Of a DNA stretch of 29,150 nt, positions 8,740 through 17,440 are shown one piece after another. How positions within the stretch are numbered: position 1 is the first letter of the stretch; every line of letters starts with the position of its first letter. The notes below the pieces were generated by a model. That model saw only the letters and a list, made by a program, of their open reading frames with translations. It was not told the DNA's origin and did not search any database. The DNA comes from an uncultured bacterium (GTDB taxonomy: Bacteria; Actinomycetota; Coriobacteriia; Coriobacteriales; Coriobacteriaceae): NCBI GenBank assembly GCA_905215725.1, contig CAJMRD010000016.1:1-29150 (forward strand). The letters run 5' to 3'. A program made the position numbers and the translations under genes.

Positions 8740-8775
8740 TTTAAGGAAGTATGACAGCCGTATAAACGCGGACTG

Positions 8776-8790
8776 CGCGGCGACGCCGCG
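8776..8790 (+). other. small GC hairpin in the pgeF 5' leader
   Basis: CGCGGC (8776-8781) and GCCGCG (8785-8790) are perfect complements around a GAC loop, 14 nt upstream of the AGGAGG of pgeF. No U-tract follows, so it is a leader structure, not a terminator. Role unknown. Confidence 0.4.
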
Positions 8791-8817
8791 GTACTTGTGT
8801 TATTAGGAGGCTTTAGT

Positions 8818-9618
8818 ATGGCAGCACGTGCGGACAGGGTTTCGCGTGTCGACCATGATGGAGTTACGTTGGTGGAGGGCGCGACATCCGATGTCCGCTT
8901 TGCCTTTACCGAGCGCACCGGTGGTGTTTCCGAAGATGCGTACTCCTCGCTCAACCTGGGCTCGCATGTAGGCGATGACCCCTTTGCAGTTCAAGAAAAT
9001 CGTCGTCGAGCGCTCGAAGCTATGGGCGCCACTGAGTGCGAGCATAATCTGCTCGTGCCCAATCAGGTACATGGTGACCATATCGTTACGGTGACTTCGA
9101 ACGGCGCCGACGATCTTGAGGCTGTTCGCGAGCAGATTGCCGAGGGCTGCGATGCCATCGTCTGTACGGCCCATGACGTGCCCGTGCTGCTCTGCTTTGC
9201 CGACTGCGTTCCCGTGGTGCTGGTGGCCCCCGGCGGATTTGCCGTGGTGCACTCCGGTTGGAAGGGCACGATTGCACGTATTTCTGCCAAGGCGTGCCAG
9301 GCGCTTTGCGATGCTGCCGGCTGCGATGCGAGCGACGTTTCCGCCTATATCGGGCCCCATATCCTGGGTGACGAGTACGAGGTTTCCCAGGAGCTCATGG
9401 ATCGCTTTGCCGCCGAGTTCTCTTGCATCGATGCGAGTGCCTCTCGCATGCTCGATCTTTCCGCTGCCATTTGCGAGGCGCTGGTAGATGTCGGTGTCGA
9501 CGCGGAGAATATCGTGAATACCCAGCTTTCGACCGTGCGTCAGAACGACCGCTTTTATTCCTACCGTAACGAGGACGGCACCTGTGGGCGCCATGCCGCG
9601 ATCGGCGTGATGCTATGA
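8818..9618 (+). CDS. pgeF: peptidoglycan editing factor PgeF (YfiH/laccase-domain family)
   Basis: Members of this family (DUF152, formerly called multicopper laccases) act on mis-incorporated muropeptides or, in other reports, as purine nucleosidases. It has 266 residues. The metal-site residues are present: His85 in NQVHGDH, Cys130 in FADCVPV and His145 in VVHSGWKGT; AYIGPHI is also typical. ATG 8818 has AGGAGG with 7 nt spacing. In actinobacteria pgeF usually follows ftsZ and precedes yggS. Here its stop overlaps the pstS start (ATGA), so it is the first gene of the phosphate operon and may share its control. Confidence 0.93.
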   Translation: MAARADRVSRVDHDGVTLVEGATSDVRFAFTERTGGVSEDAYSSLNLGSHVGDDPFAVQENRRRALEAMGATECEHNLLVPNQVHGDHIVTVTSNGADDLEAVREQIAEGCDAIVCTAHDVPVLLCFADCVPVVLVAPGGFAVVHSGWKGTIARISAKACQALCDAAGCDASDVSAYIGPHILGDEYEVSQELMDRFAAEFSCIDASASRMLDLSAAICEALVDVGVDAENIVNTQLSTVRQNDRFYSYRNEDGTCGRHAAIGVML

Positions 9619-10451
9619 GAAAGATCGTATCGGTCCTGAGCGCCGCTGTGCTTACGCTTACGCTGTGCGCCTGTTCTTCGGGATCTTCTACCTCTTCCAT
9701 TACCGTGGCCGGCTCCACGACCTGCCTTCCTATCGCCGAGATTGCGGCAGAGGGCTTTAAGGAGGAGACCGGCATCGACGTGCTCGTTTCCGGTTTGGGC
9801 TCTTCCGCTGGCATCGAAGCCGTCAGCGCTGGCACGGCCGATATCGCCAGCTCCTCCCGTGGACTCAATGCCGACGAACGGGATCTGGGCCTGACTCCCA
9901 TCGTCATTGCCCACGACGGTATCGCGGTCATCGTGAACGAAGACAACCCCGTCGATAACCTCTCGACCGAGCAGCTCCGCGATATCTATGCCGGCAAGAT
10001 CACCAACTGGAAAGAAGTCGGTGGCGAGGACCTGAGGATTCAGGTTATCAACCGAGATGAGGCGTCTGGCACGCGTGAAGCCTTCCGCACCATCGTGATG
10101 GACGGCACCCCGTTCGATCGCCGCTCCGCCGTTCTTTCGGGCACGGGCCAGGTGCGCGACGTGGTATCTCGTTCGCGCGGGGCTATCGGCTACATTTCGC
10201 TGGGCTTCGTCGATAGCCTCAACGCCAAGACCTCGGTCAAGGCCGTCTCGGTCAATCATGTTGAGGCGTCCGAGAAGACGGTCGCGAGTGGCGGCTATCC
10301 CATCTCGCGCGACCTTTACTTCTTTGTGAAGGGTGCGCCTTCGCAGCAGGCGCAGGATTACATCGACTACGTGACGTCCGAAAAGATGGACAAGCAGATT
10401 CGCGAGGCGGGCTTTATTCCCGTCACCAACGACGAGAAGGGGAGTGAGTAG
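9615..10451 (+). CDS. pstS: phosphate ABC transporter substrate-binding lipoprotein PstS
   Basis: Captures phosphate outside the membrane for the PstCAB transporter. It has 278 residues, with a signal peptide ending in a lipobox-like LCAC (Cys20), so it is probably a lipoprotein. The mature protein starts with a Ser-rich spacer, then ITVAGSTTCLPIAE, the typical phosphate-contact loop of PstS, and later GTADIASSSRGL and NRDEASGTREAF, the second and third anion-binding segments. The ATG overlaps the stop of pgeF by one base step (ATGA). There is no good ribosome site of its own, which suggests coupling. pstC begins 1 nt after the stop. Confidence 0.95.
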   Translation: MRKIVSVLSAAVLTLTLCACSSGSSTSSITVAGSTTCLPIAEIAAEGFKEETGIDVLVSGLGSSAGIEAVSAGTADIASSSRGLNADERDLGLTPIVIAHDGIAVIVNEDNPVDNLSTEQLRDIYAGKITNWKEVGGEDLRIQVINRDEASGTREAFRTIVMDGTPFDRRSAVLSGTGQVRDVVSRSRGAIGYISLGFVDSLNAKTSVKAVSVNHVEASEKTVASGGYPISRDLYFFVKGAPSQQAQDYIDYVTSEKMDKQIREAGFIPVTNDEKGSE

Positions 10452-10452
10452 C

Positions 10453-11379
10453 ATGGAAGCACAGGAAAACTCCCAGACTGAGCAGAATGCTCAGGCGCCC
10501 AAGAAGCGCGAGCTGGCGCTCGTATCGCGCAGCACCTATATCAAGGAGAAGGCGCTGCAGTGGATTTTCTTTGCCTGCGCGTTCTTGGCGGTTGTTACCG
10601 TCATCCTGATTTTTGTCTTTACCACGTACTCGGCGCTGCCCGTCTTTACCGACATCGGTCTGGCGGACTTCTTTAGCTTTACGTGGGCGCCCTCTGAGGG
10701 TCACTACGGCATCGTGTCGCTGCTTGCCGGCTCGGGTCTGGTGACCGTCGGTGCGCTCGCCATGGGTGTGCCCCTAGGCGTGGGCACGGCCGTGTATCTG
10801 GTCGAGATCGCCAGCAAGCGCGTGCGCAAGCTCATCAGCCCTGCCGTTGACCTGTTGGCCGGCATCCCTTCTATCATCTATGGCTTCTTTGGCATGATCA
10901 TCATCCGCCCGTTTATCGCACAACTGACCGGCGGTCTTGGTTTTGGCGCGCTGACGGCGTGGTTCGTGCTCGCCATTATGATCGTGCCCACCATCACGAC
11001 GCTTACCATCGATGCTCTCAATTCCATTCCCATGGGCATTCGCGAGGCATCGTATGCCATGGGCGCCACCAAGTGGCAGACTATCTATAAGGTCGTGTTA
11101 CCTGCCGCCAAGCTGGGTATCGTGGATGCCATCGTGCTGGGTATGGGCCGTGCCATCGGCGAGACCATGGCCGTGCTCATGGTCGTGGGTAACGCCCCGG
11201 TTATTCCCGACAGCATTGCGAGCCCCATCTCGACGCTCACGAGCCAGATTGCGCTCGACATGAGCTATTCCTCGGGTCTGCATCGCTCGGCGCTGTTCGG
11301 CATGGGCGTGGTCCTGTTTATCATTTCCGCCACGCTGGTGGGCGTCGTCCGTCTGGTTTCCAAGAAGAAGAGGGGGTAG
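10453..11379 (+). CDS. pstC: phosphate ABC transporter permease PstC
   Basis: One of the two membrane subunits of the high-affinity phosphate importer. It has 308 residues. About 35 hydrophilic residues come before the first membrane segment. The permease loop contacting PstB is visible as IPMGIREASYAMGATKWQ, followed by GMGRAIGETMAVLMVVGN, which is characteristic of PstC. Membrane entry is marked by LQWIFFACAFLAVVTVILIF. ATG 10453 has AAGGGGAG 8 nt upstream, so the GTG at 10444 is rejected. It lies 3 nt before pstA. Confidence 0.95.
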   Translation: MEAQENSQTEQNAQAPKKRELALVSRSTYIKEKALQWIFFACAFLAVVTVILIFVFTTYSALPVFTDIGLADFFSFTWAPSEGHYGIVSLLAGSGLVTVGALAMGVPLGVGTAVYLVEIASKRVRKLISPAVDLLAGIPSIIYGFFGMIIIRPFIAQLTGGLGFGALTAWFVLAIMIVPTITTLTIDALNSIPMGIREASYAMGATKWQTIYKVVLPAAKLGIVDAIVLGMGRAIGETMAVLMVVGNAPVIPDSIASPISTLTSQIALDMSYSSGLHRSALFGMGVVLFIISATLVGVVRLVSKKKRG

Positions 11380-11382
11380 GCT

Positions 11383-12288
11383 ATGTCCGATTCCGTTGAC
11401 ACGACGGTCGATACGACCTCGTCGCGCGAGCGCATCAAGCGTGCCCTTTCCCACGGCAAGAAGGGCCGCATCAACAAGGACCTGTCCAACAAGATCATGC
11501 TTGGCGTGTTCCGTGCCGCAGCATACATCACCACGCTGGTGCTGGTCGCTATCATCGCCTACGTGGTCATCAACGGCCTGCCACACATCTCGCTCGACTT
11601 TATCTTCGGTTGGCCCCAGGGCGTCAACGCCGAGGGCGGTATTTGGCCCACGATCGTCTCGACCGTCTATGTGACGGCGCTCGCCATGCTTATCTGCACG
11701 CCGATCGCTGTGCTGGCAGCCGTCTATCTGGCCGAGTACGCCAAGCAGGGCAAGATCGTCGAGCTCATTCGCTACGCTGCTGACGCTTTGGCCTCGGTGC
11801 CCTCCATCGTTATGGGCCTGTTTGGCTACGCCTTGTTTGTCGAGGCTATGGGTCTGGGCCTTTCGATGGTCTCGGCCGCTCTGGCGCTCGCGCTCTTGAT
11901 GCTTCCCATCGTCATGCGCACCACCGAAGAGGCCATTCGCGCCGTTCCGCGCTATATCCGTTGGGGCGCGTATGGCCTGGGCGCCACCAAGTGGCAGGTT
12001 GTCTCCAAGATCGTGCTTCCTTCTGCCTTTGGCCGTATTGCCACGGGCATTGTCCTTGCCATCGGCCGTGCCATTGGCGAGACCGCCGTGGTGCTCTACA
12101 CCATGGGCCAGGCCATCAATCTACCTATCTCGCCGCTCGATTCCGGCCGCCCCATGACCGTTCACCTGTACCTGCTTGCCAACGACGGCATCAACATGAA
12201 CGCAGCCTACGGCACCGCGCTCTTGCTGATGGTGATCATTCTGGCCTTCAACCTGTTTGCGCGCTTCCTGTCGCGCAAGCGTCGCTAG
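11383..12288 (+). CDS. pstA: phosphate ABC transporter permease PstA
   Basis: Second membrane subunit of the Pst importer, 301 residues. A hydrophilic N-terminus of about 40 residues is followed by about six hydrophobic segments. The ABC-contact loop reads VPRYIRWGAYGLGATKWQV, with AIGRAIGETAVVLYTMGQA after it. The paralogous PstC loop ahead differs in the conserved tail. The purine-rich AGGGGGTAGG overlapping the pstC stop serves as ribosome site. The gap to pstB is 12 nt and contains the pstB ribosome site. Confidence 0.95.
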   Translation: MSDSVDTTVDTTSSRERIKRALSHGKKGRINKDLSNKIMLGVFRAAAYITTLVLVAIIAYVVINGLPHISLDFIFGWPQGVNAEGGIWPTIVSTVYVTALAMLICTPIAVLAAVYLAEYAKQGKIVELIRYAADALASVPSIVMGLFGYALFVEAMGLGLSMVSAALALALLMLPIVMRTTEEAIRAVPRYIRWGAYGLGATKWQVVSKIVLPSAFGRIATGIVLAIGRAIGETAVVLYTMGQAINLPISPLDSGRPMTVHLYLLANDGINMNAAYGTALLLMVIILAFNLFARFLSRKRR

Positions 12289-12300
12289 TTAAGGAGTCCC

Positions 12301-13104
<804 letters not shown>

Positions 13105-13129
13105 TCGGTGCGACTAGTCCCAAGCCGAT

Positions 13130-13176
13130 CGGACCTGGTCCGGTGCGTATTCACTGTGCGGGCTGCATGACCGCAC
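13130..13176 (+). other. two hairpins between pstB and phoU
   Basis: CGGAC/GTCCG (13130-13142) forms a tight hairpin, and GTGCGG (13156-13161) pairs with CCGCAC (13171-13176) around a 9-nt loop. Neither is followed by a U-tract. They could be processing or stability elements that lower phoU relative to pst; this is inference. Confidence 0.4.
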
Positions 13177-13196
13177 CCAACTGATTGGAGTGAACC

Positions 13197-14054
13197 ATGC
13201 GCAAACTGTTTTCCCGTCAGCTCGTCGAGGCCCGTCACGAGATGCTGAGCATCTATGAGGCCGTCGATCTGGCTCTCCACGATGCCGTGAAGGCCTATGT
13301 GACCGACGACCGCAAGCTCGCCACCAAGACCAAGAAACGTACGCTTTCGATTGACGCGCGCTGCGCCAACCTGGAGGCCGTCTGCTACAACCTGATCGCC
13401 ACGCAGTCACCGGTCGCCTCCGACTTCCGCCTGCTTCAGACGATCATCTACGTCGACTTTAACCTGCAGCGCATGACCGATAAGGTCCGTCAGATCTGCC
13501 GTGCCACGCGTCATATGATCAAGGCCGACATCTCGCTGCCCCAGGAGCTCGTCGGTACGGTTGAGGCCGAGGCCGAAGCTGTTTACCAGGTGCTGGGCTC
13601 TTCGCTTTCTGCGCTCGTCACCAATGACATGTCCATCATCTGCAACCTGGCCGTCGAGGACGAGCCAGTGCACGCTGCCTATGAGAAGTTCTTCCGTACC
13701 TTTAACCGCATGGACGCCGGCGAGTTTATGGACGACGACAGCAACTACGATGACCTGCGCCGCGCCATCATGGTCTCGCGCTACCTTGATCGTATCGCCT
13801 CGATTTCCATCGATGCCGCCTGCCGTCTGACCTTCCTGCTGACCGGTCAGCGCATGAATGCCGGCGATATCGCCCGCACTGATGAGGATGAGCTCGAGAG
13901 CATGCGCGTGCCTTCGGGCGAGGGTGTTATCATGAGGCCCGCCGTCGACGCTCGCTACGTTGCCAAGGTGCCCACTAACGAGGTCAGCGAGGGTCTTCGC
14001 TACCTGCTCGATCATCTTGAGGACGAGGACGATGGCGAGGACGACGAGGAGTAA
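13197..14054 (+). CDS. phoU: phosphate signalling protein PhoU
   Basis: PhoU couples the Pst transporter to the PhoR-type kinase and represses the Pho response when phosphate is plentiful. Two three-helix PhoU repeats are visible: residues about 1-105 (FSRQLVEARHEML...DFNLQRMTDKVRQI) and about 115-215 (RRAIMVSRYLDRIASISIDAA). At 285 residues it is longer than the usual 215-240, because of an added C-terminal segment ending in an acidic run (DEDDGEDDEE). The His often present in the second metal motif is replaced by Ser here. ATG 13197 has GGAG with 6 nt spacing. It is the last gene of the pst operon. Confidence 0.9.
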   Translation: MRKLFSRQLVEARHEMLSIYEAVDLALHDAVKAYVTDDRKLATKTKKRTLSIDARCANLEAVCYNLIATQSPVASDFRLLQTIIYVDFNLQRMTDKVRQICRATRHMIKADISLPQELVGTVEAEAEAVYQVLGSSLSALVTNDMSIICNLAVEDEPVHAAYEKFFRTFNRMDAGEFMDDDSNYDDLRRAIMVSRYLDRIASISIDAACRLTFLLTGQRMNAGDIARTDEDELESMRVPSGEGVIMRPAVDARYVAKVPTNEVSEGLRYLLDHLEDEDDGEDDEE

Positions 14055-14091
14055 GTAATTCCGTTCGTCGAAAGATTGTAAATACCTAAGT

Positions 14092-14123
14092 GAGCGCGGC
14101 CTTGCACATGCGGGGCCGCGCTC
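14092..14123 (+). terminator. hairpin after phoU, weak terminator or processing site
   Basis: GAGCGCGGCC (14092-14101) pairs perfectly with GGCCGCGCTC (14114-14123) around a 12-nt loop. It is followed only by TTGCGAT, so the U-tract is poor. Termination may be partial, letting transcription run on into yggS. The 119-nt gap between phoU and yggS holds nothing else clear. Confidence 0.5.
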
Positions 14124-14173
14124 TTGCGATAGCATGGGACTACTTGTTTGGCTGTCAGCGGAGGCGATTGGCA

Positions 14174-14911
14174 ATGGATAACTATTTGGACTTGATGCGC
14201 GCTCGCCGCGAGCAGATTCTGGAACGTTTTTATGCGGCGCTCGATCGCGCAGGCCGTCCCCACGACGCCGCGCGCCTCATTGCCGTGTCCAAGACCGTTG
14301 GTGTCGATGAGACCGTTGCCGCCATCCAGGCGGGGTATCGCCATTTTGCCGAGAATCGCCCGCAGGAGCTGGTTCGCAAGCTCACGGGTCTGGCGGAGCA
14401 TCCGGAGCTGCCCGAGGTGCGCTTCGATATGATCGGCAACCTGCAGACCAATAAGATCAATGCGGTGCTGGGCTCAGCCGAGCTGATTCACTCGGTGGGT
14501 TCGCTGCATCTGGCGCAGGCGATCTCGAGCCGTGCTGTCCGCAAGATTGAGGCAGGCGAGCTCGCCGGCCCCCAGCGTGTGCTCATTGAGGTCAATGTGA
14601 GTGGTGAGGAGTCGAAGGGAGGCTTTTCGCCCGATGAGATTCGCGCCGCCGCGGGTGAGCTTGCGGAACTTGAGGGAATTTGCGTGCAGGGGCTTATGAC
14701 TATGGCGCCCCGGGGGAATAAGGATGTGGCACGCCGCACCTTTGCGGGGCTTCGTGAGCTGAGGGATGAGCTGGAGGCGGCGCATCCCGATTTGAACCTG
14801 CCTGAGCTTTCCTGCGGCATGAGCGAGGACTTTGAGCCTGCCCTTGAGGAGGGCTCTACGCTCGTTCGCCTGGGCAGGGTAGTATTTAGCCCGGAGTTTG
14901 CAGTAAAATAA
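14174..14911 (+). CDS. yggS: pyridoxal-phosphate homeostasis protein YggS/PLPBP
   Basis: Fold-type III PLP-binding protein that controls PLP and amino-acid pools; no catalytic activity is established for the family. It has 245 residues. The PLP lysine lies in IAVSKTVG. Other family segments are HFAENRPQELVRK, MIGNLQTNKINAV, LIEVNVSGEESKGGF, LQGLMTMAP in the form VQGLMTMAP, and the phosphate-binding LSCGMSEDFEPALEEGSTLV. ATG 14174 has GGAGG with 9 nt spacing; the frame is open further upstream but runs through the phoU hairpin, so longer starts are rejected. In actinobacteria it usually sits between pgeF and sepF; here the pst operon separates it from pgeF. Confidence 0.93.
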   Translation: MDNYLDLMRARREQILERFYAALDRAGRPHDAARLIAVSKTVGVDETVAAIQAGYRHFAENRPQELVRKLTGLAEHPELPEVRFDMIGNLQTNKINAVLGSAELIHSVGSLHLAQAISSRAVRKIEAGELAGPQRVLIEVNVSGEESKGGFSPDEIRAAAGELAELEGICVQGLMTMAPRGNKDVARRTFAGLRELRDELEAAHPDLNLPELSCGMSEDFEPALEEGSTLVRLGRVVFSPEFAVK

Positions 14912-14971
14912 GGCTCTGAAGTGCGCACTGATTATCGGGGCGCCTGCACTAAACCGCGAGAGGACACAACC

Positions 14972-15694
14972 ATGGGCTTCCTTGACGAGATTAAAAATAA
15001 GATGCACCTGGGCGGCCAGCAGGGTTACGACCAGGGTTATGGCCAGGACGACGACTACGGCTACGATGACGGCTATGACGATAGTTATCAGGGCAACGGC
15101 TACAGCGGTGCTTCGGGCGAGGGCTTCTACACCCAAGACGAGCCGAGCAACGGCCTGCTTGGTCAGACGCGCCGCGGTGAAGCTGAGTCGGTTGCCGTGT
15201 ATACGCGCTCCGGTCAGCTGGTCGGCGATGACTCCCGCCATGCCACGACGTATAACCCGCCTTCGCGCTCGCAGGACAGTGTTGCGAGCGGTTATCGTCC
15301 TGGTGCCTATGACACGCCGTCGAGCTACGCCGAGAACACCCGCGCCCGTGCCGTCGCTGCGCCCGCGCCTGCACCGAGCGATGCCTCGGCCTATGCGAGC
15401 AATATCATCAACGCCACACCGCAGCTGCCGGCCTATGTCCTGCGCCCCGAGAGCTATGACGACGTGGAGACCGTGGTGCGCCGCGTTCGCACCAAGCAGC
15501 CTGTCGCACTGATTTTTGTGGGCGTACGTACCGAAGTTGCCAAGCGCGTCTTGGACTTCTCTTATGGCTTTGCCTGTGGTCTGGGCGCCACGGTCAAGGA
15601 GGTGGGCGACCGCGTGTTCATGGTGCTGCCCGCCGGTTGCGAGGTCAAAGATTCCGATCTCAAGAAGCTTCGTGCCGACGGCTACCTTAAGTAA
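14972..15694 (+). CDS. sepF: cell division protein SepF
   Basis: Membrane tether and FtsZ partner that substitutes for FtsA in actinobacteria. It has 240 residues. An amphipathic N-terminus (GFLDEIKNKMHL) is followed by a Gly/Gln/Tyr/Asp-rich low-complexity stretch (about 14-45), a further disordered linker to about 150, and the SepF core (about 153-240) with YVLRPESYDDVETVVRRV, the G-rich FDFS-like LDFSYGFACGLGATVKEV and RVFMVLPAG. ATG 14972 has GAGAGG with 8 nt spacing; the longer reading from 14921 would add residues before the membrane helix and is rejected. It is the likely anchor for the FtsZ C-terminal peptide encoded upstream. Confidence 0.95.
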   Translation: MGFLDEIKNKMHLGGQQGYDQGYGQDDDYGYDDGYDDSYQGNGYSGASGEGFYTQDEPSNGLLGQTRRGEAESVAVYTRSGQLVGDDSRHATTYNPPSRSQDSVASGYRPGAYDTPSSYAENTRARAVAAPAPAPSDASAYASNIINATPQLPAYVLRPESYDDVETVVRRVRTKQPVALIFVGVRTEVAKRVLDFSYGFACGLGATVKEVGDRVFMVLPAGCEVKDSDLKKLRADGYLK

Positions 15695-15715
15695 AGACAA
15701 GACGAGGAGATTCCC

Positions 15716-15997
15716 ATCAACATCTACACTATCGTCCAGCTGGTCAACACGCTGTTCAACTTCTATTCCACGCTCATTGTCGTCTACTGCTTTATGACGT
15801 GGATTCCCATGAAGCAGGGTGGTTTGCTTCAGGATATTGCCGCGGTGCTTGATAGCGTGTGCGGTCCGTGGCTTAACCTGTTCCGTCGTTTCATCCCGCC
15901 GATGGGCGGTATCGATTTTTCGCCGGTCGTTGCGATTATTGCGTTGCAGTTGGTGCAGAGGCTGGTTCTGCAGCTTCTTATAGGTATACTCGTGTAG
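15716..15997 (+). CDS. yggT: YggT family membrane protein, apparent AUC start codon
   Basis: Small integral membrane protein of the sepF-yggT-divIVA neighbourhood; its role in division or osmotic response is not settled. With the proposed start it has 93 residues, the family length, and two membrane segments: IVQLVNTLFNFYSTLIVVYC (first) and VVAIIALQLVQRLVLQLLIG (second). Between them lies the conserved PWLNLFRRFIPPMGGIDFSPV loop region. No ATG, GTG or TTG lies in frame between the upstream stop (15692-15694) and ATG 15794; that ATG would delete the first helix. GAGGAG at 15704-15709 sits 6 nt before ATC 15716, giving Ile-Asn-Ile-Tyr-Thr-Ile-Val-Gln. An AUC start, or a sequencing error in ATG, best explains this. 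Confidence 0.8.
   Translation: MNIYTIVQLVNTLFNFYSTLIVVYCFMTWIPMKQGGLLQDIAAVLDSVCGPWLNLFRRFIPPMGGIDFSPVVAIIALQLVQRLVLQLLIGILV
15985..15990 (+). promoter_or_regulatory. possible -10 element for divIVA
   Basis: TATACT at 15985-15990, inside the end of yggT, is a good -10 match at a suitable distance from divIVA (ATG 16059), but no convincing -35 lies 16-18 nt upstream. Low confidence. Confidence 0.25.
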
Positions 15998-16058
15998 AAC
16001 TGACTTAGTAACTTACGTCGGGCGTGTGGCGCCAAGGCGATGAAAAAGGAGACTTGTT

Positions 16059-16733
16059 ATGGCTATTACCCCTGCAGACATCCAGGCTCAGACTTTCTCT
16101 GAGGCCAAGCGTGGCTACGATCCTGCCGAGGTCGACGTCTTCTTGGAGACGCTGTCCTCCGAGGTTGACGCTATGCTTGCTAAGATCGTCGACCTTAAAG
16201 GTCGTCTGACTGCTACCGAGCAGCAGCTTGCCGATGCGCAGGCTCAGCTTGCCCAGGCTCAGGATGCCCCCGTCCAGGCCGTTCCTGCCGCCCCCGTGGC
16301 TGCTCCCGCCCCTGACTTCTCCGCTCAGGAGCGCCAGATTTCCGCTGCCCTGATCGCTGCCCAGCAGACCGCTGAGACCATCGTCAACGATGCCAATGAG
16401 AACGCTGAGCGTATCCGCAACGAGGCTGACGCCAAGGCACGCGAGGTTATCCGCCAAGCTCTGACCGAGAAGCAGGCCGAGCTCGAGGAGATCGATCGTC
16501 TCAAGGCTTCCCGTGAGGAGTTCAAGGCCGAGTATCTCAAGCTCATCCAGCACTTCATGGACGATGCCCAGAACTCCTTCCCGGCCGACCTCATGGCCTC
16601 CACGCCGGTCGGTTCTGCCGCTTCTCCTGCGGTGACTGTTCCCGCCGAGCCGCTGCCCGTCGCTGACCCGGTTGTCCCTGTGGCCGATCCTTTCGCCCCG
16701 ATTGACAACTTTGCCGCTGACGACCTGGACTAG
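16059..16733 (+). CDS. divIVA: DivIVA/Wag31-type polar growth and division protein
   Basis: Coiled-coil scaffold that binds negatively curved membrane at poles and septa. It has 224 residues. The N-terminal lipid-binding domain (about 1-65) contains ITPADIQAQTFSEAKRGYDP and AEVDVFLETLSSEV, very typical. A Gln/Ala/Pro-rich linker (about 66-88) leads to a second coiled coil (about 89-170) rich in Ala, Glu and Lys, and then a Pro/Ala/Val-rich acidic tail. ATG 16059 has AAGGAG with 7 nt spacing. It is the last gene of the division series and a strong terminator follows. Confidence 0.95.
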   Translation: MAITPADIQAQTFSEAKRGYDPAEVDVFLETLSSEVDAMLAKIVDLKGRLTATEQQLADAQAQLAQAQDAPVQAVPAAPVAAPAPDFSAQERQISAALIAAQQTAETIVNDANENAERIRNEADAKAREVIRQALTEKQAELEEIDRLKASREEFKAEYLKLIQHFMDDAQNSFPADLMASTPVGSAASPAVTVPAEPLPVADPVVPVADPFAPIDNFAADDLD

Positions 16734-16762
16734 CATCAGAGCTACAATCTAGTGTCCTTAAG

Positions 16763-16791
16763 AGGAGCTCGCACCTGCGGGCTCCTTTTTT
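16763..16791 (+). terminator. intrinsic terminator after divIVA
   Basis: AGGAGC (16763-16768) pairs with GCTCCT (16781-16786), and the inner CGCA/TGCG also pairs across single-base mismatches. A run of T follows to 16791. This is a textbook intrinsic terminator. Confidence 0.9.
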
Positions 16792-16811
16792 GTGGCTGTA
16801 TACGGGTTGGG

Positions 16812-16855
16812 AAACAAAACGCCGAGCTCTGCATGCGATAGGACAGAACTCGGCG
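16812..16855 (-). terminator. intrinsic terminator of the nitroreductase gene
   Basis: On the minus strand CGCCGAG and CTCGGCG (outer arms at 16849-16855 and 16820-16826) pair, extended by TCTG/CAGA across a mismatch. The next minus-strand bases are TTTTGTTT (16819-16812). It faces the divIVA terminator, as expected for convergent genes. Confidence 0.8.
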
Positions 16856-16873
16856 AAGGGCGCGTGGTAAAAG

Positions 16874-16902
16874 GTAGTTTTTAAGGTATGTCTAAAAACT
16901 AC
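16874..16902 (-). terminator. hairpin overlapping the nitroreductase stop codon
   Basis: GTAGTTTTTA (16874-16883) is the exact complement of TAAAAACTAC (16893-16902), with a 9-nt loop. The stop codon of the nitroreductase (16899-16901) lies inside the stem, and CTTTT follows on the minus strand. It may help termination or protect the 3' end ahead of the stronger terminator downstream. Confidence 0.5.
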
Positions 16903-17429
16903 TTGAGGAGGAAGTTGGAGAGGGGAATAGTGCGGGCCTCGCGATGCTCGGGATCGGCGATGTGGTCGGCGGGATAGCCACAGACGAGCATGTGATAGGG
17001 ATAGACGCCCTTGGGCAGATTGAACTGCTCCTGTGCCACCTCAGGCTTAAAATGGCATACCCAGCACGTTCCCAGGCCCTGCTCGGTGGCCTCCATCATC
17101 ATCTGGTCGCACACGATGGACGTATCGATTTCACTGGAATTCATCTGGTCATACGGGCGCACCCAAGCATCATCGGTAACGCTGCAAATAAGGAAGACAA
17201 GCGGAGCCCCAAAGATAGACCCATCACGAGCAAACCGAGGCTGGCAAGCAGCAGCCTTCTCCAGAAGCTCAGGCGTATCCAACACCATCACACGGGTTGG
17301 ATGGTTATTACAAGCAGAAGGAGCAATACGCCCAGCCTCAACAATGGCATCCACCACCGACTGCTCAACAGGACGATTCTCAAACTCGCGACAAGAATAC
17401 CGAGACCGAGCCAGATCCAAATACCCCAT
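16899..17429 (-). CDS. nitroreductase family protein
   Basis: FMN-dependent NAD(P)H oxidoreductase of the nitroreductase superfamily; substrate unknown. It has 176 residues. The N-terminal FMN-phosphate motif is ARSRYSCREFENRPV, then IVEAGRIAPSACNNHP in the expected place, a mid segment (SIVCDQMMMEATEQGLGTCWV) and the C-terminal CGYPAD. It fits the short, ferredoxin-free members. The start at 17429 is preceded on the minus strand by GGAGG with a spacing of about 8-9 nt; a longer reading to 17492 runs into the CTTTGG-rich tract and is rejected. Codons in the first third end more often in A or T than in the rest or in neighbouring genes. Confidence 0.9.
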   Translation of the reverse strand: MGYLDLARSRYSCREFENRPVEQSVVDAIVEAGRIAPSACNNHPTRVMVLDTPELLEKAAACQPRFARDGSIFGAPLVFLICSVTDDAWVRPYDQMNSSEIDTSIVCDQMMMEATEQGLGTCWVCHFKPEVAQEQFNLPKGVYPYHMLVCGYPADHIADPEHREARTIPLSNFLLK

Positions 17430-17440
17430 AACCAAACCCT

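Noticed and set aside
14474..15700. Minus-strand frame of 408 codons opposite yggS and sepF
   Set aside because: It spans two clear plus-strand genes and their gap; no motif.
15794..15997. YggT starting at ATG 15794
   Set aside because: It would remove the first membrane helix and lacks a ribosome site, while GAGGAG stands properly before ATC 15716.
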